DNA of 64,000 nt from Bacteroidota bacterium (GTDB taxonomy: Bacteria > Bacteroidota > Bacteroidia > Flavobacteriales > Flavobacteriaceae), in assembly GCA_022562895.1 (NCBI GenBank), contig JADFOK010000008.1:26749-90748 (forward strand), written 5' to 3'. Position 1 is the stretch's first letter. Each line of letters starts with the position of its first letter. The notes under the pieces were generated by a model. The model did not search any database. It had not been told where the DNA came from and saw only the letters and a program-made list of their open reading frames with translations. The position numbers and the translations under genes were made by a program. Shown here piece by piece: positions 27,621-36,678 of this stretch.

Positions 27621-28367
27621 CTAATTCCAGCGATGAGAGTTAAAACTATTTTTTTTCCAATACCAGGCCATAATAAAGCCAAACAAAGCACCTCCAATAT
27701 GTGCCCAATGTGCAATCCCTTGTCCAAATACAGAAAAACCGGTGACTCCCGAAAATAAATCTAATAAAATTAATCCTGGGATAAAATATTTAGCTTTTAC
27801 AGGTACTGGCAGGAAGATGAGCATAAGTTTTGCATTTGGGAACATCATACCAAAGGCAACTAAAACACCATAAATGGCACCGGATGCTCCTACAGCAGGT
27901 GTATTGAATGCAATGTGATATGATTGTATTTCGGCAAGAGAAATTTTATCGAGAATACTTTCACTCCCCCCTTGTCCGGTAGTAAGATAATTTATCACCT
28001 CATTTTCACTCCAACCTCCTGCCATTAATGCTTCCATTCCACCATGAATTTGATAATAATTTACTAAGGTGTGTATCAACGCAGCTCCCAAACCTGCTGA
28101 AAAATAAAAGAAAAGAAACTTTTTACGACCCCAAATTTGTTCTAATGGAGAACCAAACGCCCATAATGCATACATATTAAATAAAATATGCATAAAACCT
28201 CCATGCATAAACATATGACTTAGTGGCTGCCAATATTGAAAATTTGGGCTTTCGAAATAGTATAATGAAAACAACTTATACGCAGTATCACCTAAAATTT
28301 GAGTGCCTATGAAAAAAATCACATTAACTATGATTAAGGCTTTTATCGTTTCTAAAATTCTTCCCAT
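27621..28367 (-). CDS. Rhomboid-family intramembrane serine protease (smaller paralogue)
   Basis: 248 residues. The dyad is Ser162 in VGASGAIYG and His223 in AHWAHIGGALFG; HILFNMYALWAFGSPLE matches the oxyanion-side helix. A long loop (~107-150, GGMEALMAGGWSENEV) is inserted between helices 3 and 4 compared with its neighbour. It begins directly after the mutL stop. Two different active rhomboids in tandem suggest distinct substrates. Confidence 0.94.
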   Translation of the reverse strand: MGRILETIKALIIVNVIFFIGTQILGDTAYKLFSLYYFESPNFQYWQPLSHMFMHGGFMHILFNMYALWAFGSPLEQIWGRKKFLFFYFSAGLGAALIHTLVNYYQIHGGMEALMAGGWSENEVINYLTTGQGGSESILDKISLAEIQSYHIAFNTPAVGASGAIYGVLVAFGMMFPNAKLMLIFLPVPVKAKYFIPGLILLDLFSGVTGFSVFGQGIAHWAHIGGALFGFIMAWYWKKNSFNSHRWN

Positions 28368-30182
28368 TTACATAAATTTTTTATCAATTCCCGCCACATC
28401 TAAAGTTATGAGTACAGGTTTATTATTAGGTGATACTGCCGGTTCCTTACAAGCAAATAGCTGATGAATTAAATGTTCCTGTTCTTCTTTATTTAAGGAA
28501 GTTCCCACCTTAACCGCGAGGCTTTTTGCCAAAGATTTTGCTAATAAATCGTTCTGACTAAATCCTGCATCAGGAACTTCTCCTTTAATATCAGCAAGGA
28601 GTTGTTCCAACACATTTTTAATATCACTTTCTAAAACAGCAACCGGTATTCCACTTATCTCAAGAGTATCATCTTTCAGAGTTGAAAAAACAAATCCTGT
28701 ATGCTCTAATTGCTCCTGTATACTTTTAATAATCTCTATATCAGGTTTAGAAAATTGAAGTTTCAGTGGAAACAATAACTGCTGGCTTACAGCTTCTTGT
28801 AACGTAATATTTTTCAGTATTTCCTCATACAACACACGTTGGTGTGCTAAATTTTGATGAATAACGAGTATCCCATTTTTAATTAGGCTTATAATATATT
28901 TATTTTGTAACTGAAAAGTAGTCTGCCCAGTTTCTTCTTCATAAGTGTCATTAAGACTTCCGTTAACCTCTTTGCTTTCAAATTCTATATGTTTACCACT
29001 TTGTGCTTCATCCTGCTTTAAACCAACATACATAGCTTCCCATGAAGCTGTTTTAGATCTTACCGGAGTGTCTCGCATAAAAGGGTTGAAGTTTCTATCG
29101 ACTTCTATAGTAGGTGAAACAGGATTCTTTTTATTATATGCGTAGGGTGTATCTAATTCTGAATTTTTTTTAAAATCGAGTACAGGTGCAATACTAAACT
29201 GACCTAAACTATGCTTAATTGATGATCTAAGCATGGCGTAAATCGAGTGTTCGTCATCGAACTTTATTTCAGTTTTGGTAGGATGAATATTAATATCGAT
29301 AGATTTAGTATCTACTTCTAAAAATAGAAAATATCCGGGATGCATACCTTCTTTCATTAATCCCTCAAAAGCTGATAATATAGCGTGATTCAGATACGGA
29401 CTTTTAATGAAACGATTATTTACAAAAAAGAATTGCTCTCCTTTGCTTTTTTTAGCAAATTGAGGTTTAATAACAAATCCCTCAACCTTTACTATATCGG
29501 TTTCTTCTATAACCGGAACTAATTTTTCATTGGTTTTGGCACCAAAAATATTAACTATTCGCTGACGTTTACTGGTAGTAGGAAGATTAAATACAGTACT
29601 TCCGTTGTTAAGCATGGTAAATGCAATCTGTGGATGTGCCAATGCTAGACGATGAAATTCATCAATAATATGTCGGGTTTCAACAGTGTTACTTTTTAAA
29701 AAATTACGTCGTGCAGGAATATTATAAAATAAATTTTTCACCGAAATAGTAGTACCCTTGGGCATTACAGCTGCTTCTTGTGAAATAACCTTACTCCCTT
29801 CGATATAAATTTGAGTCCCTAATTCTAAAGATTCAATTTTAGTTTTAAGTTCTACGTGTGAAATAGCAGCAATTGATGCCAGAGCTTCGCCTCTAAATCC
29901 TTTAGTGTGTATATTAAATAGATCATCAGCAGTACGAATTTTTGAAGTGGCGTGGCGTTCAAAACACAAGCGAGCATCCGTCGTGCTCATTCCAAGTCCA
30001 TCATCTATAACTTGTATAATTGTTTTGCCAGCATCTTTTACAACCACCTTTATTGAGGAGGCTTTTGCATCGATCGAATTTTCCATCAACTCCTTTATCA
30101 CTGAGGCAGGGCGTTGAATAACTTCACCGGCAGCAATTTGATTTGCAACATGATCGGGTAATAACTGAATGATATCTGCCAT
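28368..30182 (-). CDS. mutL: DNA mismatch repair protein MutL
   Basis: 604 residues. The GHKL ATPase motifs are ENSIDAKASSI, DDGLGM and GFRGEALASIAAISH. The transducer domain follows (KGEQFFFVNNRFIKSP, DVNIHPTK-like IDINIHPTKTEIKF). The C-terminal domain contains the QLFACKEPAVSPNNK region; I see no clear DQHAxxExxxYE endonuclease motif, its counterpart reading HQNLAHQRVLYEE. Nicking activity is therefore uncertain. It overlaps the upstream small gene by one base (TAATG). Confidence 0.95.
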   Translation of the reverse strand: MADIIQLLPDHVANQIAAGEVIQRPASVIKELMENSIDAKASSIKVVVKDAGKTIIQVIDDGLGMSTTDARLCFERHATSKIRTADDLFNIHTKGFRGEALASIAAISHVELKTKIESLELGTQIYIEGSKVISQEAAVMPKGTTISVKNLFYNIPARRNFLKSNTVETRHIIDEFHRLALAHPQIAFTMLNNGSTVFNLPTTSKRQRIVNIFGAKTNEKLVPVIEETDIVKVEGFVIKPQFAKKSKGEQFFFVNNRFIKSPYLNHAILSAFEGLMKEGMHPGYFLFLEVDTKSIDINIHPTKTEIKFDDEHSIYAMLRSSIKHSLGQFSIAPVLDFKKNSELDTPYAYNKKNPVSPTIEVDRNFNPFMRDTPVRSKTASWEAMYVGLKQDEAQSGKHIEFESKEVNGSLNDTYEEETGQTTFQLQNKYIISLIKNGILVIHQNLAHQRVLYEEILKNITLQEAVSQQLLFPLKLQFSKPDIEIIKSIQEQLEHTGFVFSTLKDDTLEISGIPVAVLESDIKNVLEQLLADIKGEVPDAGFSQNDLLAKSLAKSLAVKVGTSLNKEEQEHLIHQLFACKEPAVSPNNKPVLITLDVAGIDKKFM

Positions 30183-30472
30183 TATTTATTAAAAAAGAAT
30201 ATGGACAAATCAAATTCAATAATAAAAAGGAAAATAAGGACTAAGACAGTAATAATTAATAAGATTCTCCTATTGGTGTTTTTATTTGAAGAATGTCGAA
30301 GATCTTCCCAAGCAGATGTGAATTTTGCTTTTAATCCCTTTGTTTCACCTACCGAATTTCGGAATTCATCAAATATATGCTTAATATGAAATGGATTCCC
30401 TTCACCTTTGTCATTATAATAACGAGGCGTATAGCCAAACTTTTTATTTTTACGTGGTTTTAATAATCCCAT
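30182..30472 (-). CDS. Small conserved membrane protein upstream of mutL
   Basis: 96 residues from ATG 30472 (the frame extends to 30511, but a -7 promoter element lies there). It begins MGLLKPRKNKKFGYTPRYYNDKG, a conserved basic segment. A polar helix region follows, then one C-terminal membrane helix (ILLIITVLVLIFLFIIEF). I recognise the pattern from Flavobacteria next to ribH, where it has sometimes been labelled riboflavin synthase subunit beta. Nothing in the sequence supports an enzymatic role. Confidence 0.78.
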   Translation of the reverse strand: MGLLKPRKNKKFGYTPRYYNDKGEGNPFHIKHIFDEFRNSVGETKGLKAKFTSAWEDLRHSSNKNTNRRILLIITVLVLIFLFIIEFDLSIFFFNK

Positions 30473-30486
30473 ATTTTCTATAAATC

Positions 30487-30494
30487 CAAAGGTA
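30487..30494 (-). promoter_or_regulatory. Candidate -7 element for the small protein-mutL-rhomboid operon
   Basis: On the - strand TACCTTTG (plus strand CAAAGGTA), a full TAnnTTTG match, 14 bases before ATG 30472. TTG triplets lie 8 and 14 bases upstream, closer than the usual spacing. This position argues against the longer start at 30511. Confidence 0.45.
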
Positions 30495-30569
30495 CTTAAA
30501 AACAAAAACAATGCCGAGTCTCACATGCTAAAAATTGTTAACAAGAAGAATTAATTTAACAGGCAACCT

Positions 30570-31067
30570 TTAAAACTTAGACTCTTTTCTTAGCTGAGCC
30601 ATTTTAATAGCTGTAATAGCTGCTTCGGTACCTTTGTTACCAAGTTTACCACCGCTTCTGTCTTTCGCTTGTTGTAAATTATTATCGGTTAATACACAGA
30701 AAATAACGGGAATATCGCTTTCTAGATTAAGGTCTTTTATTCCTTGAGAAACCGCTTCGCAAATAATATCAAAATGCTTCGTTTCACCTTGAATTACACT
30801 CCCTATAGCTATTATAGCATCTAGCATATCATAACTTTTTTGCATTCGTTTGCAACCATAAACTAATTCGAAACTACCCGGCACATTCCACCGCACAATA
30901 TTGTCGTTAATAGCACCACAATCTTTTAAGGCATCAAAAGAACCTTGAAACATACCTTCGGTTATAGTAGGATTCCATTCAGAAACAACAATCCCAAACC
31001 GAAAGTTTTTTGCATCTGGGATAGTTGCTTTATCGTATGCAGATAAATTTTTATTTCCTGTTGCCAT
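30570..31067 (-). CDS. ribH: 6,7-dimethyl-8-ribityllumazine synthase
   Basis: 165 residues. FRFGIVVSEWNPTITEGM, GSFELVYGCKRM, IAIGSVIQGETKHFD and the later GGKLGNKGTEAAITAIKMA are the lumazine synthase landmarks; the His in TKHFD is the catalytic one. It condenses the ribityl-aminouracil with dihydroxybutanone phosphate in riboflavin synthesis and forms icosahedral or pentameric assemblies. One base overlaps the upstream TPR gene. Confidence 0.96.
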   Translation of the reverse strand: MATGNKNLSAYDKATIPDAKNFRFGIVVSEWNPTITEGMFQGSFDALKDCGAINDNIVRWNVPGSFELVYGCKRMQKSYDMLDAIIAIGSVIQGETKHFDIICEAVSQGIKDLNLESDIPVIFCVLTDNNLQQAKDRSGGKLGNKGTEAAITAIKMAQLRKESKF

Positions 31068-31834
31068 TATTCTTGCATTGCTTCTGCCTTACCTTCATAG
31101 ATAATTGCTTTTGTAGCTTCTGAAGCATTAGGGTAATTTTCAGTGATTTCTTTGAAATGCTTTAAAGCCACATCTGTCCTTCCTAAATTTAATGCTGTAA
31201 TACCTGCTTTCAACAAAAAACGGGGACTTGTTACCTCATTACTTTTCATTGAAGCTGCATTTTCATAATATTTTAAAGCCTCATCATTTTGATTTAATTG
31301 TACAAAGGCATCTCCGATAGCTCCCTTTGCCAGAGGTCCTAAAATATCGTCATCGCTGCTAAAAGAATCTAAATATCTGATTGCGTCTTTATATTTATTG
31401 ATATTTAAATATGCCATACCAGCGTAATAATTCGCAAGGTTTGCTGCATCTGTACCAGAATAATTATCAATAATATCTAAAAATCCGTATTTACCCTCAC
31501 CTCCGTTAAGTGAAAGGTTGAGTAACGAATCTTTTGATGTTGAAGTTAATGCTTGTTCGTAATAGGTTTGTGCCTGAAACATTTCATTCACAGCTTCAGT
31601 TTCTTTTGGACTTTGGATAAACTGTTGATATCCCAAATAACCCAATACGCAAACGGCAATAACTCCAACAATAGTCAATATAATTTTTTGGTTTTTTTCA
31701 ACCCAAGCCTCTGTTTTTGAAGCAGTTTCATCCAAGGTGCTAAATACCTCAGCGGTAGTACTTCCATCTTTAATCTGATCTTGTTTTTCAGCTTTACTTT
31801 TAGGTTTATACCCTCGTTTTTTATATGTTGCCAT
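31067..31834 (-). CDS. Membrane-anchored TPR protein (YfgM-like)
   Basis: 255 residues. A lysine-rich cytoplasmic start and a membrane helix (~50-70, IILTIVGVIAVCVLGYLGY) are followed by TPR repeats (ANYYAGMAYLNINKYKDAI, AIGDAFVQLNQNDEALKYY, LKAGITALNLGRTDVALKHF). The architecture resembles YfgM, an ancillary protein of the Sec translocon. This placement upstream of ribH is common in Flavobacteria. Partner unknown. Confidence 0.86.
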   Translation of the reverse strand: MATYKKRGYKPKSKAEKQDQIKDGSTTAEVFSTLDETASKTEAWVEKNQKIILTIVGVIAVCVLGYLGYQQFIQSPKETEAVNEMFQAQTYYEQALTSTSKDSLLNLSLNGGEGKYGFLDIIDNYSGTDAANLANYYAGMAYLNINKYKDAIRYLDSFSSDDDILGPLAKGAIGDAFVQLNQNDEALKYYENAASMKSNEVTSPRFLLKAGITALNLGRTDVALKHFKEITENYPNASEATKAIIYEGKAEAMQE

Positions 31835-31853
31835 AACTTTCTTTGTTAATCCG

Positions 31854-31861
31854 CAAAAATA
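31854..31861 (-). promoter_or_regulatory. Candidate -7 element for the TPR-ribH operon
   Basis: - strand TATTTTTG, 19 bases before ATG 31834, in the gap divergent from recF. No TTG at the -33 spacing. Confidence 0.45.
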
Positions 31862-31982
31862 TAATTTTTATTAGAAATTAAAAGATAAAATATTTCTTAT
31901 TTTTCAATAATTTGCAACTGTTTATTATAACTTATAAACTAAAAACCAATCCCTTCAATAAAGGAGCAACAGACTGATCAAT

Positions 31983-33077
31983 ATGATATTAGATAATTTA
32001 TCACTTCTAAATTATAAAAATTTTGAAACTTTTTCGTTTCAATTTGACCCAAAGATAAACTGTTTGGTGGGAAATAACGGGGTAGGAAAAACCAATGTGT
32101 TAGATGCAATTTATCATTTATCTTTTGGAAAAAGTTATTTTAATCCTATTACAAGTCAGAATATCAAACACGGAGAAGATTTTTTTGTTATTGAAGGTAA
32201 TTACATTAAAAATAAGCGTGATGAAAAAATTATTGTAAGTGCCAAACGCAACCAGAAAAAGATATTAAAGCGCAATGGTAAAATTTATGAACGATTTAGA
32301 GATCATATTGGGTTTTTACCCTTAGTTATTATTTCACCTTCAGATCGTGACCTTATAACTGAAGGAAGTGAGACACGTCGAAAATTTATTGATGGTGTAA
32401 TTTCACAAGGGGACTCAAAATATCTCCAAGTTTTATTAAAGTATAATAAAGTTTTGATTCAGCGTAATTCATTGTTAAAATATTTCGCTGTCAACGCTAC
32501 TCATAATCAGGATACTTTAGATATTTACAATGAACAAATGCACAACTTGGGATCTGTTATTTTTGAAAAGCGTACTTCGTTTCTAGATATTTTCATCCCT
32601 ATTTTTCTAAAACGTTATCGTGCTATTAGCAATAATCCTGTCAACTATATTGATGAAACCATACATTTAACTTATAAAAGTCAGTTAAAGGAAAAAGCCT
32701 TACTGTCTTTATTACAAGAAAGTACTTTAAAAGATAAAATTGCACAATACACTAATTGTGGGATACACAAAGATGATCTTCTTTTTGAAATTGAAGGGCA
32801 TCCCATAAAAAAATTCGGTTCACAAGGACAACAAAAATCGTTTTTAATAGCGTTAAAGTTGGCACAATTCGATTTTATTAAAACACAAAACAAAGTAAAT
32901 CCTATACTTTTGTTGGACGATATTTTTGATAAACTAGATGAACAACGTGTGAAACAAATTATTACTTTGGTTGATGAAGAAAACTTTGGACAGATATTTA
33001 TTAGTGATACCCATGCAGACAGAACCGAATCTATTATTAAAAAAATACATCAAACCTATAAAATGTTTCGTTTGTAA
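31983..33077 (+). CDS. recF: DNA replication and repair protein RecF
   Basis: 364 residues. Walker [10 protein letters not shown] lies at 30-38, the signature region [18 protein letters not shown] later, and Walker B is [12 protein letters not shown]. RecF recognises gapped DNA and helps load RecA with RecO and Rec[17 protein letters not shown] is the typical first strand. Divergent from the TPR gene; the DUF721 gene follows after 89 bases. Confidence 0.96.
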   Translation: MILDNLSLLNYKNFETFSFQFDPKINCLVGNNGVGKTNVLDAIYHLSFGKSYFNPITSQNIKHGEDFFVIEGNYIKNKRDEKIIVSAKRNQKKILKRNGKIYERFRDHIGFLPLVIISPSDRDLITEGSETRRKFIDGVISQGDSKYLQVLLKYNKVLIQRNSLLKYFAVNATHNQDTLDIYNEQMHNLGSVIFEKRTSFLDIFIPIFLKRYRAISNNPVNYIDETIHLTYKSQLKEKALLSLLQESTLKDKIAQYTNCGIHKDDLLFEIEGHPIKKFGSQGQQKSFLIALKLAQFDFIKTQNKVNPILLLDDIFDKLDEQRVKQIITLVDEENFGQIFISDTHADRTESIIKKIHQTYKMFRL

Positions 33078-33166
33078 ATAATAATTACTTTTGAACTTTC
33101 GACTATACTTAGCATAACATATTTTCAAGTGTACAGTTAATAAAGTTTATAAAAAGTTACAAAATA

Positions 33167-33463
33167 ATGGCAAAACGACAGGGGAAAAATAACTCTTTAA
33201 GTGAAGTTTTAAAAGACTTCATACAGACCAATAAATTGCAAAAAGGTTTGGATAAAATTTATGTAACCGAGGCTTGGAACACTGTTATGGGTACTGCAAT
33301 AGTAAAATATACAACCGCTATAAATTTGGAAAGGAATACTCTATATATTCAATTAAGTTCCTCTGTATTACGAGAAGAGTTGAGTTATGGAATCGAAAAG
33401 ATCATAAAGATGATTAATGAAGAGTTGGGGAAGGAATTAATCAAAAAACTAATACTTAGGTAG
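33167..33463 (+). CDS. DUF721 (DciA-like) protein
   Basis: 98 residues, covering the DUF721 core: SLSEVLKDFIQTNKLQKGLDK, EAWNTVMGTAIVKYT, LYIQLSSSVLREELSYG. DUF721 includes DciA, a replicative-helicase loader in bacteria lacking DnaC or DnaI, and being beside recF fits DNA replication. No long C-terminal extension is present. It converges with ndk. Confidence 0.88.
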   Translation: MAKRQGKNNSLSEVLKDFIQTNKLQKGLDKIYVTEAWNTVMGTAIVKYTTAINLERNTLYIQLSSSVLREELSYGIEKIIKMINEELGKELIKKLILR

Positions 33464-33473
33464 ATCTTTACAT

Positions 33474-33893
33474 TTAAAACATCTCTCTTCCAGAAAAGTG
33501 AAAAGTACATTCAACTGCTGCATTTTCATTACTATCACTACCGTGAACTGCATTCTCACCTATTGATTCAGCAAATAATTTTCGAATAGTACCTTCAGCA
33601 GCTTCGGTGGGATTAGTTGCACCTATAAGGGTACGAAAATCTTCTACAGCATTTTCTTTTTCAAGGATTGCGGCCACAATAGGACCGCGTGTTATATATT
33701 CAATCAATTCCAAATAAAACGGACGCTCTCTATGTACATCATAAAAAGATTCAGCATCAGCTTTGGTCATTTGGGTCAGTTTCATCGCTACGATTTTAAA
33801 ACCAGAAGTTGTTATTTTTTCAAGAATAGCACCAATAAATCCTTTTTCCACACTATCGGGCTTTAACATAGCAAACGTTCTATCGGTTCTCAT
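33474..33893 (-). CDS. ndk: Nucleoside diphosphate kinase
   Basis: 139 residues, the standard length. [16 protein letters not shown] at the start and the phosphohistidine motif NAVHGSDS (His117) are intact. It balances (d)NTP pools by transferring gamma phosphates. It carries its own canonical promoter (33913-33942) and converges with the DUF721 gene with only 10 bases between the stops. Confidence 0.98.
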   Translation of the reverse strand: MRTDRTFAMLKPDSVEKGFIGAILEKITTSGFKIVAMKLTQMTKADAESFYDVHRERPFYLELIEYITRGPIVAAILEKENAVEDFRTLIGATNPTEAAEGTIRKLFAESIGENAVHGSDSNENAAVECTFHFSGREMF

Positions 33894-33912
33894 TTTTTAT
33901 GTAATTTTTTTG

Positions 33913-33942
33913 CAAAAATATAGATTTACTCTTCAAAAACAA
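33913..33942 (-). promoter_or_regulatory. Bacteroidetes promoter for ndk
   Basis: On the - strand TTG (33942-33940), 19 bases, then TATTTTTG (33920-33913). Both elements match at correct spacing, leaving a ~19-base leader before the ndk ATG. One of the best promoter matches in the window. Confidence 0.72.
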
Positions 33943-33954
33943 GTAATAATGTAT

Positions 33955-35007
33955 TTAAAATTCCTGTACCAACCCCTCATACATTTTACCCTCCACACCT
34001 CTAATTTCCATGGTCACTTTATTATTTTTAAAATCAAAGATAAGCACTCCAAAATTTAGCTGTTTAATTTGGTCTCCAACCCGATAACGATTGTATTCGT
34101 CTGGAGAATCGGGATAAGTTTTTGTCAATCCACTAGTAGTGAAATCTATAAGTGGGTAACTTAATCCTTCAATATATGCTACAGAAAATTCTGCCAAATG
34201 TCTGTCTCCACTTAAAATAAATATGTTATTCGCTTTAGCATCTATAATTTTTTGATACATTTTTTTAACTTCAGAAGGATAATTACCCCATTTTTCCCAA
34301 TCATGTTCATCTGCTAAAAACTGTATACTACTCACAATAATTGTAAAGTTTGAGGTATTATCTTGTAATTCCTCTTCTAACCATTTCCATTGTATCTCAC
34401 CTAAAATGGTAACGCTGTCATTTTCACCCCATGATTCAAAACGTCTCCCTTTAACAGTACTCCTTTTTAGTGGACTTCTAAAATAACGGGTATCCAATAA
34501 AATTACTTTGATACTACCATTTTCCGAATTAAATATTTGGGAATGATACACCCCTTCTCTAATACGGCGTATATCATCTTTGGGTATTTTTATAAAATCT
34601 AAAAATAACTGTTGAGCTTCTACCTTTTTATTCCACTCGACACCAGCATCATTTTTTCCGTAGTCATGGTCATCCCAAGTACCAATTACAGTAGTAATAG
34701 ATTCCAGTTTTACATAATCCGGGTTATTGAGTATTTTATTATAATCGTTATACATTTTTTCCATATCATCTGTATCTGCGTAAATATTATCTCCTCCCCA
34801 AATAAAAACATCGGGATGAGTATCAATGATAGGTTTCCAGAGGGGTTGCTCCATATCTTGATCGTTACAACTAACAAATATAATTATGAAATCGGATTGT
34901 TTTTTTGAAGTAACCTCTAAATTATCTGCTTTATGAACTGTTTCTTGTTTTTTCTCCTTACAAGAGATGCAGATAATTAGTGCTGATAGAAGAGCTACTC
35001 TTTTCAT
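33955..35007 (-). CDS. PhoD-like alkaline phosphatase/phosphodiesterase lipoprotein
   Basis: 350 residues. A lipoprotein signal ends ALIICISC (Cys16). Metallophosphatase landmarks follow: FVSCNDQ, DVFIWGGDNIYAD, IGTWDDHDYGKNDAG, ILLDTRYFRSP and ILSGDRHLAEFS. Together these identify the PhoD (alkaline phosphatase D) superfamily with a dinuclear metal site. It is secreted and anchored, so it probably releases phosphate or cleaves phosphodiesters in the envelope. Monocistronic, divergent from nrnA. Confidence 0.92.
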   Translation of the reverse strand: MKRVALLSALIICISCKEKKQETVHKADNLEVTSKKQSDFIIIFVSCNDQDMEQPLWKPIIDTHPDVFIWGGDNIYADTDDMEKMYNDYNKILNNPDYVKLESITTVIGTWDDHDYGKNDAGVEWNKKVEAQQLFLDFIKIPKDDIRRIREGVYHSQIFNSENGSIKVILLDTRYFRSPLKRSTVKGRRFESWGENDSVTILGEIQWKWLEEELQDNTSNFTIIVSSIQFLADEHDWEKWGNYPSEVKKMYQKIIDAKANNIFILSGDRHLAEFSVAYIEGLSYPLIDFTTSGLTKTYPDSPDEYNRYRVGDQIKQLNFGVLIFDFKNNKVTMEIRGVEGKMYEGLVQEF

Positions 35008-35028
35008 TATAGAGGGTTTTAATTACTT

Positions 35029-35036
35029 CAAAAATA
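35029..35036 (-). promoter_or_regulatory. Candidate -7 element for the PhoD-like gene
   Basis: - strand TATTTTTG, 21 bases before ATG 35007. No TTG at the -33 distance. Confidence 0.42.
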
Positions 35037-35104
35037 ATCATACTTTATTACATAAAAGTTAATAAATTGTATATTCGCAGCAGTCTACCGATAAGGCAGA
35101 TCCT

Positions 35105-36127
35105 ATGAATTTAGAAACAACTGCTAAAGTAAAGAAGTTACTCAACTCCTCAAAGAACATTGTTGTTGTGGGACATAATAACCCGGATGGCGATGCTATT
35201 GGCTCTTGCCTCGGACTTGCCAATTATCTAAATCAAAAAGGGCACCAAGTTGATATAATAATGCCAAATGATTTTCCCGGATTTTTAAAATGGATTCCCG
35301 AAGCCAGTTCTATTATTAATCACGAAATAGATTCAGAAAAAAGTAAAAAAGCAATTTCTCAAGCCGATTTAATCTTTACTTTAGATTTTAATTCTTTGGA
35401 TAGAACCGGAGAATTGCAAAAGTATTTGGAAAATGCTACTGCTAAAATTTTTATGATAGATCACCATCTACAACCAGATACTTATGCAACAGCTATGTAT
35501 AGTGACGATACAATGTGTTCTACTTCAGAGATGGTGTATCATTTTATTGAAGCATTAGACGATTTGCAATTCTTAAATAAACAAATTGCAACTCAATTGT
35601 ATGTGGGAATAATGACAGATACGGGTTCGTTTCGTTTCCCTGCAACCACATCTACAACCCATAGAGTTGTTGCAAATCTAATTGATAAAGGAGCTGAGAA
35701 TACTATTATTCATCAAAATGTATACGACACCAACAGCCTTGAAAGAATAAAATTATTAGGGCTTGCTTTAAAAAACTTAATTGTACTTCCAGAATTCAAC
35801 ACAGCTTATATTTCACTCTCAAAAGATGAATTGAATGCTCTTAACTTCAATAAAGGAGATACCGAGGGTTTTGTAAATTATGCGCTATCTATGCAAGGAA
35901 TTGTTTTTGCAGTTATTTTTATTGAAGGTGCTAATGATAATATCATTAAAATGTCATTGCGAAGTAAAGGAGATTTTTCGGTAAATGATTTTGCTTATAA
36001 GCATTTTAATGGAGGTGGTCATACCAATGCAGCAGGTGGAAAAAGTTACAAATCACTTTCTGAAACTATTTCTCATTTTATCGATATATTACCTAATTAT
36101 AAAGAAGCCCTATCCAATGAATCGTAA
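35105..36127 (+). CDS. nrnA: Bifunctional oligoribonuclease/PAP phosphatase NrnA (DHH family)
   Basis: 340 residues. The DHH motifs are VVVGHNNPDGDAIGSC (Asp28, Asp30), LDFNS (Asp94) and MIDHH (119-121). The DHHA1 C-terminal motif is FNGGGHTNAAGGKS. NrnA degrades 2-5-mer RNA and dephosphorylates 3'-phosphoadenosine 5'-phosphate. It overlaps gldI by 11 bases. Confidence 0.93.
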   Translation: MNLETTAKVKKLLNSSKNIVVVGHNNPDGDAIGSCLGLANYLNQKGHQVDIIMPNDFPGFLKWIPEASSIINHEIDSEKSKKAISQADLIFTLDFNSLDRTGELQKYLENATAKIFMIDHHLQPDTYATAMYSDDTMCSTSEMVYHFIEALDDLQFLNKQIATQLYVGIMTDTGSFRFPATTSTTHRVVANLIDKGAENTIIHQNVYDTNSLERIKLLGLALKNLIVLPEFNTAYISLSKDELNALNFNKGDTEGFVNYALSMQGIVFAVIFIEGANDNIIKMSLRSKGDFSVNDFAYKHFNGGGHTNAAGGKSYKSLSETISHFIDILPNYKEALSNES

Positions 36128-36674
36128 CATAATTTTATTTTTGATTTGTTGCCTGTCTGTTTTATCCTGTAATAGCCCTGAAGCACGAAAACCCGTAAAA
36201 AGAACTTCAGGTACTTTTATAAATAAATCTGTAGAACGCAATAAAAAAATATACGAAATTGAAAAGGCTTTCATTATGGAAATGATGCAGATAAATCCAG
36301 AATACAAATATCTGGCCTCAAAAAGTGGGTTTTGGTATTATTATAACAAGCAAGATTCTTTAGCCACCCAAATGCCAGATATGGGTGACAATGTTATATT
36401 CACATACGATATAAAAAAATTAAATGGAGATATCGTTATTTCACAAAATGAAATTGGTTTACAATATTATATTGTAGACCAATCTAATCAAGAACTTATT
36501 TCGGGATTACGGGATGGCATAAAACTTATGAAAGAAGGTGAAACCATTACATTCCTCTTTCCATCGTATAAAGCTTTTGGCTATTATGGAATAGAAAAAA
36601 AACTTGGGACTAATGTTCCCATACAAAGTACAGTAACTTTAAAATTTATTAATAAAAAACAAAAAAATTATTAG
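36117..36674 (+). CDS. gldI: GldI, gliding-motility-associated FKBP-type lipoprotein
   Basis: 185 residues from ATG 36117; the frame runs farther upstream inside nrnA, but the lipobox decides the start (VLSC, Cys18). The C-terminal half is an FKBP domain (GDNVIFTYDI, LISGLRDGIKLMKEGETITFLFPSYKAFGYYG). GldI is needed for gliding and folding of surface proteins in Flavobacterium. Four bases separate it from the cyclophilin-FKBP gene, so two surface isomerases are made together. Confidence 0.9.
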   Translation: MNRNIILFLICCLSVLSCNSPEARKPVKRTSGTFINKSVERNKKIYEIEKAFIMEMMQINPEYKYLASKSGFWYYYNKQDSLATQMPDMGDNVIFTYDIKKLNGDIVISQNEIGLQYYIVDQSNQELISGLRDGIKLMKEGETITFLFPSYKAFGYYGIEKKLGTNVPIQSTVTLKFINKKQKNY

Positions 36675-36678
36675 GACT

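Noticed and set aside
35086..35102. Imperfect inverted repeat just before nrnA
   Set aside because: TCT-CC/GG-AGA pairing is interrupted and weak; not enough to call an operator or riboswitch.
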